Shown in pieces: positions 52,817 to 61,465 of a stretch of 64,000 nucleotides of DNA. A program made the translations under genes and the position numbers. The number at the start of each line of letters is the position of its first letter. Positions within the stretch are counted from its first letter, which is position 1. The DNA is from Mesorhizobium sp. B4-1-3 (GTDB lineage: Bacteria > Pseudomonadota > Alphaproteobacteria > Rhizobiales > Rhizobiaceae): NCBI RefSeq assembly GCF_006439355.1, contig NZ_VFTG01000022.1:1-64000 (forward strand), written 5' to 3'. The notes below the pieces were generated by a model that was given only the letters and a program-made list of their open reading frames with translations, was not told where the DNA came from and made no database searches.

Positions 52817-54278
52817 GCCTGAAATAGAGGCCAGCGCGGTTCTTGTCCTCGCCCCGATCGGCCGAGATGGGCCAGCGGCCGTGGAGATTTTGTCGCGCAT
52901 CGGGATCGCGGCAGTCGTGTGTGCCGACTATGAAACATTGGTCGAACGGTTGGGCCCGCGATGCCTTGCCGTGATCGCTGCCGAAGAAGGTCTGTATGGA
53001 CGCGACCTGGAAGACTTGATCCGCTGGTCAAAGAATCAGCCGGTCTGGTCTGACCTTCCTTTCATTATTCTCACAAGTCATCTGCCACAAAAAAGAATAA
53101 CGGCTTGGCGAGCCGAGCTTGTTTCGTCGCTCGGAAACGTCACGCTGCTGGAACGGCCGGTGGAGTCGATCACGCTTACGAGTTCGACGCGGGCAGCGCT
53201 GCGCGCCCGCCAGCGCCAATACGAGCTCAGAGGATTGCTGAGCGACCTGGAGCACGGAAACGAGCGCTTCCGCCTGATCGTCGAGAACGCCAGAGACTAT
53301 GCGATCATTCTCAGTGACCCCGACGATCTCATCATCGACTGGTTGCCCGGCGCCGCCGCCATTTTCGGCTGGAGCGCGGAGGAAATGCTTGGAAAGCCCA
53401 CCTCCTCGATCTTCACCCCTGAAGATCAGGCAAACGGTGTCCCCGAACAAGAACTCAGCCGGGCGCGCTCCGAGGGTGTCGCTCCAAATATCCGATGGCA
53501 CACAACAAAGGATGGAGGTCGGGTTTTCCTTGACGGCCAGACCGTGGCACTTCGCAACGATGACGGAACAATTCGCGGCTTCATGAAGATTGGCAAGGAC
53601 GTAACCGAACGCAAGCGCAACGAAGAGCGCCAGGCTGTCCTTGCGGCTGAGTTACAGCATCGGGTTCGCAACGTTCTGGCAATGGTCGCTTCGCTCGTAA
53701 AAAGAGGCGATGCGGCGGGCACGACCCGGGAGTTTCGTGAACGGCTGAGCGGCCGGATTGCCGCCATGGCGCGCACGCAGACTCTGCTTACACGCGGAGC
53801 CGGAGAAGGTGTCGAATTGGAGGATATCGTGCGTGACGAACTCCTGGCGCAAGCCGCCGATCCGTCCCGGGTTTCAGTCGCAGGGGCTCGAATCACCCTT
53901 ATGCCAAAGGCAGCTGAAGTTCTGACCTTGGCAATTCACGAATTGACCACAAACGCTGCCAAGTATGGCGCCATTGGGGCTCCGCAGGGCAAAGTCAACG
54001 TCCATTGGGCGCGCAAGCAGCGGGAAGGTCGGGATTGGCTGGAGTTGGAGTGGCAGGAGAGCGGCGTTGCAATTTCGTCGTCGGGAGCGGTGCGTAAAGG
54101 ATTCGGCACCGAGTTGATCACCCGACGCGTACCATTCGAGCTAAAGGGTGTTGGCGAGATGCAGCTTACCGATGCCGGCCTTCTGTGCCGCATTTCCTTT
54201 CCTCTGCAGCCAAGCGAAAGCGTACTGCAGACCGACGTGCCGGCGGAGCGCGGTGACGAGAACGGGACAATGTCATGA
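52803..54278 (+). CDS. HWE-family sensor histidine kinase with receiver-like and PAS domains
   Basis: A kinase of about 491 residues. The N-terminal 130 residues resemble a degenerate receiver (SAVLVLAPIGRDGPAAVEIL, LPFIILTSHLP). A PAS domain follows (about 160-280; FRLIVENARDYAIILSDPDD, ending in KIGKDVTERKRNEE). The HWE kinase core has the phospho-His in LAAELQHRVRNVLAMVASLV and the W-E motif in LELEWQESG. The start is placed at a GTG at 52803, because upstream sequence in that frame is the KaiC gene read out of frame. It ends in an ATGA overlap with the response regulator. Confidence 0.88.
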   Translation: MPTIKPEIEASAVLVLAPIGRDGPAAVEILSRIGIAAVVCADYETLVERLGPRCLAVIAAEEGLYGRDLEDLIRWSKNQPVWSDLPFIILTSHLPQKRITAWRAELVSSLGNVTLLERPVESITLTSSTRAALRARQRQYELRGLLSDLEHGNERFRLIVENARDYAIILSDPDDLIIDWLPGAAAIFGWSAEEMLGKPTSSIFTPEDQANGVPEQELSRARSEGVAPNIRWHTTKDGGRVFLDGQTVALRNDDGTIRGFMKIGKDVTERKRNEERQAVLAAELQHRVRNVLAMVASLVKRGDAAGTTREFRERLSGRIAAMARTQTLLTRGAGEGVELEDIVRDELLAQAADPSRVSVAGARITLMPKAAEVLTLAIHELTTNAAKYGAIGAPQGKVNVHWARKQREGRDWLELEWQESGVAISSSGAVRKGFGTELITRRVPFELKGVGEMQLTDAGLLCRISFPLQPSESVLQTDVPAERGDENGTMS

Positions 54279-54640
54279 GTTTCCATCTGCGCGGCCGAGC
54301 AGTGTTGGTCGTCGAGGACGACTTCTACCTTGCCGACGACACCCAACAGATGCTCAAGGACGCCGGCGCCGAGGTCCTGGGTCCTTTCAGCGCAGCCGAG
54401 GAGGCTCTTTCGCTGCTACATCATCAACATGCAGACTGTGCCGTGGTGGACGTTAACCTCGGCGCCGGGCCCAGCTTTGTGCTAGCCTCCGCTCTCCGGG
54501 CACGGGGAATACCTTTTGTATTTGTCACCGGCTACGACGCCGACATCATTCCGGCTGAGTTCACGGGCGTGCCGTGCCTGCAAAAGCCGGTAGATCCCAC
54601 CAAACTGCTTGTTGCCCTTGAATCTCTGGAACGCAACTAG
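54275..54640 (+). CDS. Single-domain response regulator
   Basis: A 121-residue CheY-like receiver with acidic pocket VLVVEDDFYLADDT, phospho-Asp in CAVVDVNLGAGPS and conserved Lys in CLQKPVDPT. There is no output domain, so it should act by protein contact or as a phosphate relay. It overlaps the kinase stop in ATGA and closes the three-gene operon. Confidence 0.92.
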   Translation: MSFHLRGRAVLVVEDDFYLADDTQQMLKDAGAEVLGPFSAAEEALSLLHHQHADCAVVDVNLGAGPSFVLASALRARGIPFVFVTGYDADIIPAEFTGVPCLQKPVDPTKLLVALESLERN

Positions 54641-54857
54641 CGTTCGGGCTCTCCCTACAGCCTTGATCGAAAATGGCCGCGTAGGCGGGAGCCAAACTGG
54701 ATTATTGCCTGCTTGGCTTCTCTGAACTGCCAAGCTAATTTGGCGAACGATTTTTGAACAGCTCTTGTCCTGGCACCCAGTTGCTGGACGGGGCTTTTTA
54801 TGAGCCGCGAATCGTGCTGCCGCTGGTCGGAGTGCGCTCCGCAGGAATATCCCTTCG

Positions 54858-55729
54858 TCAGCCGGCGAAGCGCGGCTCCGGCACGCCGCGCACGCCGACA
54901 TCGAGCGCCAGCAACGAGCCGGCCATCGGCTGAGCCCGCAGATCGGCCTCGCTGGAATCCCAAATGGCGGAAGTCACATAGAGCGTCGCAAGGTCCGGGC
55001 CGCCGAACATGCAGCTCGATGGACGTTGCACCGGCAGTTCGACGACCCAGTCTATCGAGCCGTCCGGCGCATAACGTATCAGGCGCCAGCCGTCCCATTG
55101 CGCGTTCCACAGATAGCCATGTTCGTCGATCGTCGAGCCGTCAGGCGTTCCGGGCTGATCGGCGGTCGAAGCGAAGAGCCGGCGATTGGCGATCATGCCG
55201 GCGTCGTGATCGTAGTCGTAGGCGTAGATCGCGTTATCCGGCGTATCGGCGAAATAGAAAATGCTGTGTCGAGGCTCCAGACCAACGAATTGGAGATGCA
55301 AATTCCACCCGCCAGGCGCGTCACCTGCAAGTCGGGATCGAGCCGATAAAGCGACGCGCTGTGGTCCTTGAGATTGTCGTCCATCGTGCCGGCCCAGAAC
55401 CGGCCCTTGCGGTCGCATTTGCCGTCGTTGAAGCGGTTGGTGGGGATGTGCGCTTCGGGCCTGGCGATCCAATCGATCTTTTCGGTAGCCGGATCGAAGA
55501 AAGCCAGTCCGCTTTCGAAGGCACAGACCAGCCCGCCTCTTTCGCGCAGCGCGTAAGAGCCAATGCGCTCGGGGAGGTGCCACTCGCGAATCTGACCGGT
55601 GGCGTGGTCGAAGCGGCGCAGCCGCTTGCTCTCTATGTCGACCCAATAGAGCGCCTGCTCGGCCACATCCCAGACCGGAACCTCTCCAAGTCTGTCGCGC
55701 GAGCGGAAGACTTCCGTGACGCTGCTCAC
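54858..55729 (-). pseudogene. SMP-30/gluconolactonase-family lactonase, frameshifted
   Basis: Joined across two frames this is a complete SMP-30-type sugar lactonase of about 290 residues: EVPVWDVAEQALYWVDIESK at the start, HIPTNRFNDGKCDRKGRFWA, GTMDDNL (metal-site region), GGICISNSLVW, then IFYFADTPDNAIYAYDYDHD, TPDGSTIDEHGYLWNAQW and ATLYVTSA. The frame breaks near 55270. The start is a GTG at 55729 with a GTGA overlap to the epimerase stop. It would open the aldonolactone made by the SDR of this locus. As read it cannot work, unless the indel is a sequencing error. Confidence 0.8.
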
Positions 55730-56625
55730 CCCGCATCCTCTGTCGCACCACACAAAAATGCCATGGAAATCTCGGCCCCCTGCCCCGGCGCTAAAACCGT
55801 CAGGCCACCCAGTTCCGGCAGGTTGTGGCCGTTGGCCGAGTGGCTCATCGGCTCCAAGCAGAAGAAGTCCCCGCGGTAAGTTGGATCGAATTGTGTGTCG
55901 GAGACGAAAAGGAAATAGCGCGAAAGCGCCGGCGCGGTTTCGATGCTGAGCCGCATGCCTTGTTCAGGCCAGACGATAGACGCCGTGCCGTCCCAACCCT
56001 CAAAACCGTTGTTGATCCATTGCCGTGGCAGCGCTTTGGCTTGGCTGAAATCCAGGTTCTCGGGAATGGCGATGCGGGCGTCCGGGAGCCAGCCGGCCTT
56101 CTCCGTCCAATAAGCGACGGCCGGCGCTTGGAGGGTTGTTGCCGGCGTCAGCGGGAAAAAGGGATGCCAGCCGAGCCCGAACGGCATCGGCCGCTCGCCG
56201 AGATTCGTCACGCCAAGGGTCGCCCAGAAGCTCACCCCTTCGCATTTGAAGCGTTGCGTGGCGCGATAGCGATAAGGTTCTCCCAGAAATTCGAACGACA
56301 GCGATGCCTCGGCGTCGCAGCGATCCTCGACGGTCCAGTCGCCAAGCCAGCCATCGCCGTGCAGGTAGTGCTTGTCCCAGGCTGTGTTGGGCTTCAGACA
56401 ATACTCGGTCCGATCGAAAAGGAAGCGATTGCCTTCGACCCTGTTGCCGAACGGGACGAGCGGAAAACAACCGGCCTTCAGCGGATCGCGGACCGAACCT
56501 TCGGGCGGCGGGCGCAGCAGCGGCCGCCAGCCATCCCCACGCTTGGCGTCAAGTCGCCAGACCAACCCGCCTTGCGTTGAGAGCACGCAGCGAAGTCGGT
56601 CGCCGGCGATCTCGATATCGGCCAT
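55726..56625 (-). CDS. Aldose 1-epimerase (mutarotase) family protein
   Basis: A 299-residue enzyme of the galactose-mutarotase fold. Visible are FPLVPFGNRVEGNRFLFD (substrate-site region), KHYLHGDGWLGDWTV with the catalytic His pair region, and GLGWHPFFPLTPATTLQAP. Near the C-terminus is DFFCLEPMSHSANGHNLPEL. It interconverts alpha and beta sugar anomers, supplying the right anomer to a sugar dehydrogenase. It lies 2 bases after the MalG-type permease gene and overlaps the lactonase start, so it is part of the leftward sugar operon. Confidence 0.9.
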   Translation of the reverse strand: MADIEIAGDRLRCVLSTQGGLVWRLDAKRGDGWRPLLRPPPEGSVRDPLKAGCFPLVPFGNRVEGNRFLFDRTEYCLKPNTAWDKHYLHGDGWLGDWTVEDRCDAEASLSFEFLGEPYRYRATQRFKCEGVSFWATLGVTNLGERPMPFGLGWHPFFPLTPATTLQAPAVAYWTEKAGWLPDARIAIPENLDFSQAKALPRQWINNGFEGWDGTASIVWPEQGMRLSIETAPALSRYFLFVSDTQFDPTYRGDFFCLEPMSHSANGHNLPELGGLTVLAPGQGAEISMAFLCGATEDAG

Positions 56626-56627
56626 CG

Positions 56628-57482
56628 TCAGCCCTTGATGCCGGTTGCGGCGATGCCGCGCACGAAGTGCCGCTGCAAGGCGAGGAAGAAGAGTGCCGTC
56701 GGCAGCGTCGCCACGACGGCGGAAGCCATCAGCACGCTCTGCTTCATCGACATGCCGGCGCCGCCGACCAGCGTCGCCAGGCCGACGGGAAGCGTGCGCG
56801 TCTCGTCGGAATTGGTGGCGATCAGCGGCCAGAAGAAATTGTTCCAGCTGGCGACGAAGGTGAAGATCGCAACGGTGGCCAGCCCCGGCTTGGTCAGCGG
56901 CAGGAGGATGCGCCAGAAGAAGCCGAAACGGCCGCAGCCATCCATGATGGCGGCATCCTCCAATTCCCGCGGCACGGCCTGGAAGAACTGGGTGAGCAGG
57001 AAGACGCCGAAGGCGTTGGCCGAAGCCGGCACGGTCAGGCTGAAGATGCTGTCGACCAGGCCGTAGCTGTTCAGGCCGAGGAACAGCGGCACGAAGAGGA
57101 GTTCATAGGGCAGCAGAAAGGTCGCGAAGATCACGCCCATGATGATGCGGCGGCCGGGAAACTGCATGCGCGCCAGCGGATAGGCGGCCAGCGCGTCGAC
57201 GGCCAGGGTCAGCAGGGTCGTCAGAATACCGACGACGGCAGAATTGCGGAACCACGTCAGCATGGGGAAGCGCTGAAACAGCGCGGCATAGGCTTCCAGC
57301 GTCGGGTGATCCGGGATCCAGGCGGGCGGATAAGCGTAGATCTCGCTTTCCGGCTTGACCGACGTGACCAGCATCCACAGGATCGGCGCGCCCCAGAGCG
57401 CCGTCACGACGACCATCAGCAGATAGGCGAGCGTGCGCCCACCAAGCGACTTTCCCGCTCGATTGGAGCGCCGGTCCTGCAT
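56628..57482 (-). CDS. Carbohydrate ABC transporter permease, MalG type
   Basis: A 284-residue permease with six transmembrane helices. The EAA-loop region is PRELEDAAIMDGCGRFGFFW, and ILLPLTKPGLATVAIFTFVA follows, both typical for the second CUT1 permease. Starts in a TGATG overlap with the MalF-type gene. With that protein and the binding protein at 58411 it makes the membrane part of a sugar or oligosaccharide importer whose ATPase is not in this operon. Confidence 0.93.
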   Translation of the reverse strand: MQDRRSNRAGKSLGGRTLAYLLMVVVTALWGAPILWMLVTSVKPESEIYAYPPAWIPDHPTLEAYAALFQRFPMLTWFRNSAVVGILTTLLTLAVDALAAYPLARMQFPGRRIIMGVIFATFLLPYELLFVPLFLGLNSYGLVDSIFSLTVPASANAFGVFLLTQFFQAVPRELEDAAIMDGCGRFGFFWRILLPLTKPGLATVAIFTFVASWNNFFWPLIATNSDETRTLPVGLATLVGGAGMSMKQSVLMASAVVATLPTALFFLALQRHFVRGIAATGIKG

Positions 57483-58411
57483 CAGATTGCCTTCATCAGC
57501 TTCATCTGGGCCAGCGAAAAGATCAGCGTGATCAGGAGCAGCACCACGCCGGCGGCGGCGGCCGGACCCATCTCGAAATTCTGGAACGCGGTGAGATAGA
57601 TATATTGCACGATTACGAAGGTGCTCGCCTCCGGCCCGCCCTGCGTCATTACATAGGCCTGGCCGAAGACGCGCCAGCCATTGATGATGGTGAGGGCGGT
57701 GACCAGCGCCATGGCCGGCCGCAGCAAAGGCAAGGTGATGTAGACGAAGCGCTGCCAGGGGCCGGCGCCGTCGAGCGTGGCGGCATCATGCAATTCCTCG
57801 GAAATGTCCTGCAGCGCGGCCAGGAAGATGATCATGTTGGTGTTGACGGTCCACCAGATGGTGGTGATGGCCAAAGCCGGCATCGACCAGTGCGGGTCCT
57901 TGAGCCAGGCGACGGGCTCGAGGCCGATGGTGGTGAGGTAATAATTGACGAGGCCGGTGCCCTTGTCGAACAGCCAGCCCCACAGGATGCCGACGGTCGA
58001 GACCATGACGACATAGGGAAGGAACACCACAGTCCTCACGAAAGCGGTGCCCTTGAGCTTCTGGTCGAGCAGTATGGCCAAAGCCAGGCCGAGCACGACC
58101 ATCGGGATCGCCGTCAGGAAGACGAAGTAGAAGGTATTCTTGATCGCGGTCAAAAACAGCGGATCGCCGAAGATCTGCCGGTAATTGTCAAGCCCGATGA
58201 ATTCGGGTGCGCCGAGGATATCCCAGCGCATGAAGCTGATGCCGACGGCGGCAAGCGTGGGCAACAGCATGAAGGCGATGAACAGCGCCAGATAGGGCGA
58301 CAGGAAGAGATAGGCGGCAAGCGTCATGCCACTGCGCACTGCCCCTCCCTCCTGCGCCGATGCGCGGCGGGCCCTGGAACGGCCCGCCGGCTGTGATGCC
58401 AGCGATGTCAT
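57482..58411 (-). CDS. Carbohydrate ABC transporter permease, MalF type
   Basis: A 309-residue permease with six transmembrane helices. The N-terminal cytoplasmic part is basic, followed by YLFLSPYLALFIAFMLLPTL. The EAA-loop region is ISEELHDAATLDGAGPWQRF, then VYITLPLLRPAMALVTALTI. The start at 58411 makes a TGATG overlap with the binding-protein stop. A much longer open frame runs upstream through the binding-protein gene but is only a shadow. Confidence 0.93.
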   Translation of the reverse strand: MTSLASQPAGRSRARRASAQEGGAVRSGMTLAAYLFLSPYLALFIAFMLLPTLAAVGISFMRWDILGAPEFIGLDNYRQIFGDPLFLTAIKNTFYFVFLTAIPMVVLGLALAILLDQKLKGTAFVRTVVFLPYVVMVSTVGILWGWLFDKGTGLVNYYLTTIGLEPVAWLKDPHWSMPALAITTIWWTVNTNMIIFLAALQDISEELHDAATLDGAGPWQRFVYITLPLLRPAMALVTALTIINGWRVFGQAYVMTQGGPEASTFVIVQYIYLTAFQNFEMGPAAAAGVVLLLITLIFSLAQMKLMKAI

Positions 58412-59718
58412 CAGCCCTTCTTCAGCTGCGCGTCGAGACCTTCCTTCATCGCCTTCAAGGCGTCGGGCACCGGCTTCGAGCCGCTGAGCGCGGCCTGCAG
58501 ATTGGTGACCAGCGGCGTCGGCTTGTCGAAGGAGAAGACCGAGAGATATTGCGGGATCAGCGGCTCGTAGACGATGTTGGGCAGGTCGTCGACGAAGGAC
58601 TTGAAATATTTGTACTGCTCGGTGCCGGTGAAGGCCGCACTCTCGCGCACCGCCTTGCTCTGCGGGATGATGCCGACGGTGGTGGCGGGTGCTGCGAAGT
58701 TGTCGAAGAACCACTTCATGAAGGTGCCGTCGGCGGCGAGCTTGTCGTCGTTTTTCTGCTTCGACACGGCCATGCAGTGCGAGTTCGCCCAGACCGCCGC
58801 CCTCTGGCCGAACACCGGCAGCTGCGCGGTCATGAAATTCATCTTCTGCGCCATGCGCAGATTGACCTCCCAGGGGCCGATGAACTTCATGGCGACCTGC
58901 TTCGAGGCGAAGGCGTCCTCGCCCTTGTTGCCGCCGACCTCGGGATTGGTCACGCCATGCACTTTGATCAGATCGACGAGATATTGCAGCGCCTTCCGCG
59001 AGGCCTCGCTGTCGACCGCGGCCAAGCCCTTGTCGTCGAGGAAAGTGCCGCCGTTCTGATACATCAGGCTGAACCAGATCCAGCGCGCCGTTGCCCAGGT
59101 GTTCGGCAATTCGAAGCCGTAGCGCGTGACCTTGCCCCTGCCGTCCTTGACCGTGAGCTTCTTTGCCCATTCGAGGAATTCCTCGCCGGTCTTGGGCGGC
59201 TTGGCCGGATCGAGGCCCGCCTCCCGCACCATGTCGACATTGTAGTAGAAGCCGAGCGGATGCACGTCGAGCGGCGCGGCGTAGACCTTGCCGTCGAAAG
59301 TCACGCCGGTGCGGCCGGCATCCGGAACCTGCGACAGGTCGAGGCCGGACGAGGCGACGACGTCGTCGATCGGGCGGATGACCTTGCGCGTGGCGAATTC
59401 CGGCAGCTCGGTGATGTGGAAGAGCACCAGGTCGGGCGCGCGACCGCCGGCCGAGGAGACCACCCATTTGGAGAACAGCGTATCCCAGTCGTAGCCAGTG
59501 GGCTCGACGGTGACCCCCTTGCCGCCCTTGTTGAAGGTATCGATGACGCCGTTGAGCGCGGTGGTGTTGTCGGCGCCGGTCCAGCCATGCCAGAGCGTGA
59601 CCTTCTCGTCGGCCGCGAAGGCGCCGCGCGGCAGCGCGCCGGCCAGCGCGGCGCTGGCAACGAGCGCAAGCGCCTGGCGGCGTGTCTGCAGGGATTTTAG
59701 GAAGACATCATTTGCCAT
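58411..59718 (-). CDS. Carbohydrate ABC transporter substrate-binding protein (CUT1)
   Basis: A 435-residue binding protein with a signal peptide (about 1-34, cleavage after AFA) and family features: VTLWHGWTGADNTTALNGVI, YDWDTLFSKWVVSSAGGRAP, DLVLFHITELPEFAT, FDGKVYAAPLDVHPLGFYYN. The N-terminus TRRQALALVASAALAG could also be read as a Tat-like leader with RR. The start has GGAGG five bases upstream. It is the first gene of the second transporter; the SDR gene precedes it on the same transcript. The ligand is probably a pentose or pentose oligomer, by context. Confidence 0.92.
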   Translation of the reverse strand: MANDVFLKSLQTRRQALALVASAALAGALPRGAFAADEKVTLWHGWTGADNTTALNGVIDTFNKGGKGVTVEPTGYDWDTLFSKWVVSSAGGRAPDLVLFHITELPEFATRKVIRPIDDVVASSGLDLSQVPDAGRTGVTFDGKVYAAPLDVHPLGFYYNVDMVREAGLDPAKPPKTGEEFLEWAKKLTVKDGRGKVTRYGFELPNTWATARWIWFSLMYQNGGTFLDDKGLAAVDSEASRKALQYLVDLIKVHGVTNPEVGGNKGEDAFASKQVAMKFIGPWEVNLRMAQKMNFMTAQLPVFGQRAAVWANSHCMAVSKQKNDDKLAADGTFMKWFFDNFAAPATTVGIIPQSKAVRESAAFTGTEQYKYFKSFVDDLPNIVYEPLIPQYLSVFSFDKPTPLVTNLQAALSGSKPVPDALKAMKEGLDAQLKKG

Positions 59719-59744
59719 TGTTTCCTCCGATCTATGGCCTTGTG

Positions 59745-60506
59745 TCAGGGGTGGTGAAGCACGCTCAGGCCGCCATCCGCGACGAGGCAGGCGGCGTTGA
59801 TGAAGGGGCATTCGTCGGAGACGAGAAAGACCGCCGCCATGGCGATTTCCTCAGGCGTGGCGATGCGCCCGCCCGGATGCAGCGCCAGCGTCTTGGCCCG
59901 CGCAGCCTCCGGATCGTCGAAACTATTCCAGTAATCGACGACCTTCTGGGTGGCGACATAACCGGGCGCCAGCGCGTTCACGCGCACATTGTTGCCGGCA
60001 TATTCGATCGCCAGCGATTTGGTCAGGCCGAGCAGAGCATGCTTGGCGACGGGATAGGGGAAGGTGTGCGGGATGATGGTGAAGGCGTGCGTGGAGGCGA
60101 TGTTGAGGATCACGCCGCCGCCCTGCCCGATCATCCCCGGCAGCGCCGCCCTGGCGCAGTGCCAGGCGCCCTTCACGTTGACGTCGAGATTGCGCGTCCA
60201 GTCCTCCTCGGTGGCGTCGAGCGGCGTCGAGAAGACGTTGACACCGGCATTGTTGATGACGGCGTTGACCGGGCCGATGGCCTGCGTTGCCGCCACCATG
60301 CAGGCCTCGATCGCCCTGGCGTCGGCGATGTCGGCCGCAGCATGCGCCACCTTGCCCAGACGGCCGGCACTCTCGGCGAGAAGGTCCGCGTCGCGGTCGA
60401 CCAGGAACAGCGCGGCCTGCTCGCGCAGGCAGGCCTCGGCGATGGCGTAGCCGATGCCTTGCGCGGCACCGGTGAGGAAGATGCGTTTTCCGGAGAGACG
60501 TCCCAT
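59745..60506 (-). CDS. SDR-family sugar dehydrogenase, probably L-arabinose or related aldose 1-dehydrogenase
   Basis: A 253-residue short-chain dehydrogenase. The cofactor motif is RIFLTGAAQGIGYAIAEACL, NNAG is present in VINNAGVNVF, and the catalytic Ser and YxxxK lie in LNIASTHAFTIIPHTFPYPV and AKHALLGLTKSLA. An Asp after the second strand (LVDRDA) favours NAD over NADP. Sitting between araH and a sugar transporter, with an epimerase and a lactonase downstream, it likely oxidises the imported sugar to its lactone. Starts in a TGATG overlap with araH. Confidence 0.85.
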   Translation of the reverse strand: MGRLSGKRIFLTGAAQGIGYAIAEACLREQAALFLVDRDADLLAESAGRLGKVAHAAADIADARAIEACMVAATQAIGPVNAVINNAGVNVFSTPLDATEEDWTRNLDVNVKGAWHCARAALPGMIGQGGGVILNIASTHAFTIIPHTFPYPVAKHALLGLTKSLAIEYAGNNVRVNALAPGYVATQKVVDYWNSFDDPEAARAKTLALHPGGRIATPEEIAMAAVFLVSDECPFINAACLVADGGLSVLHHP

Positions 60507-61456
60507 CAGCGCCGCCCCAATGCCGAAGAACGCAGATTGTCGAGGAGCACGGCCAGGAGCAGGATCACGCCTCTGACGATGTATTGGTAGAAGGCCGGGA
60601 TGTTGAGCAGGTTCATGGCGTTCTCGGCGATGCCCATGATCAACACGCCGACGATGACGCCCGACATCGTAGCCCTGCCGCCGGCAAGCGAGACGCCGCC
60701 GAGCACGCAGGCCGAGATGACCGAAAGCTCTAAGCCCACCGCGGCGTTGGGCTGGCCGGAGGTGATGCGCGAGGCAAGCAGGATGCCTGCGATGCCGCAG
60801 ACCACGCCCTGGAGCGTGAAGATCCAGATGCGCGTCCGGTCGACATTGACGCCGGCAAGGCGCGAAGCCTCCGGATTGCCGCCGATGGCCAGCGTGTTCT
60901 TGCCGAAGACGGTGCTGTTAAGCACAAAGCCGAAAATGGCGAAGAGCACCGCCAGCACCCAGATCGGCGTCGGTATGCCGAGCAGCTTCGACAAGGCAAG
61001 CTGATAGAAATCCGGGCTGTTGATGCCCACCGCTCTACCGCCCGACGAGATCAGCGCGAAACCGCGCACGATCTGCATGGTGGCCAAAGTCGTGATCAGG
61101 GCGTTGATGCGGAACTTGGCGATGACGACGCCGTTGACCCAGCCGACGACGGCGCCGCAGACGATCGCCGCGATGAGGCCGAGCAGGATCGAGCCGGTTG
61201 CGTTCGAGGCCATCACAGCGACCATGCCGGCGAAGGCGACGATAGAGCCGACCGACAGGTCGAAGTCGCGCGCCGCGAGGCAGAACATCATCGTGCAGGC
61301 AACGATGCCGACGGTGACCACGGACTGAAGCAGGCCAAGCATGTTGCGGTCGGTGAGGAAGTTCGGCACGAGCAGCGACACCAGCGCGAAGGCGACGATG
61401 AAGATGACGACGAGGCCTTGTTCGCCGAGCAGGACCTTCTTCAGTCGACCGGTCAT
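60506..61456 (-). CDS. araH: L-arabinose-type ABC transporter permease
   Basis: A 316-residue permease of the CUT2 (ribose/arabinose) group with about ten helices: DLSVGSIVAFAGMVAVMAS, FRINALITTLATMQIVRGFA, NPEASRLAGVNVDRTRIWIF and GLELSVISACVLGGVSLAGG are typical. It closely recalls AraH. It starts 9 bases after araG and overlaps the SDR start by one base. The whole set araF-araG-araH is in the usual order. Confidence 0.88.
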   Translation of the reverse strand: MTGRLKKVLLGEQGLVVIFIVAFALVSLLVPNFLTDRNMLGLLQSVVTVGIVACTMMFCLAARDFDLSVGSIVAFAGMVAVMASNATGSILLGLIAAIVCGAVVGWVNGVVIAKFRINALITTLATMQIVRGFALISSGGRAVGINSPDFYQLALSKLLGIPTPIWVLAVLFAIFGFVLNSTVFGKNTLAIGGNPEASRLAGVNVDRTRIWIFTLQGVVCGIAGILLASRITSGQPNAAVGLELSVISACVLGGVSLAGGRATMSGVIVGVLIMGIAENAMNLLNIPAFYQYIVRGVILLLAVLLDNLRSSALGRR

Positions 61457-61465
61457 TAGAAGTCC

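Noticed and set aside
57482..59467. A 661-codon minus frame suggesting a binding protein fused to MalF
   Set aside because: The N-terminal half is the binding-protein gene read out of frame; the real binding protein and permease are separate, joined by a TGATG overlap.
54800..59700. Long plus-strand frames opposite the sugar operon
   Set aside because: Shadows of the leftward genes; no ribosome sites and no recognisable domains.
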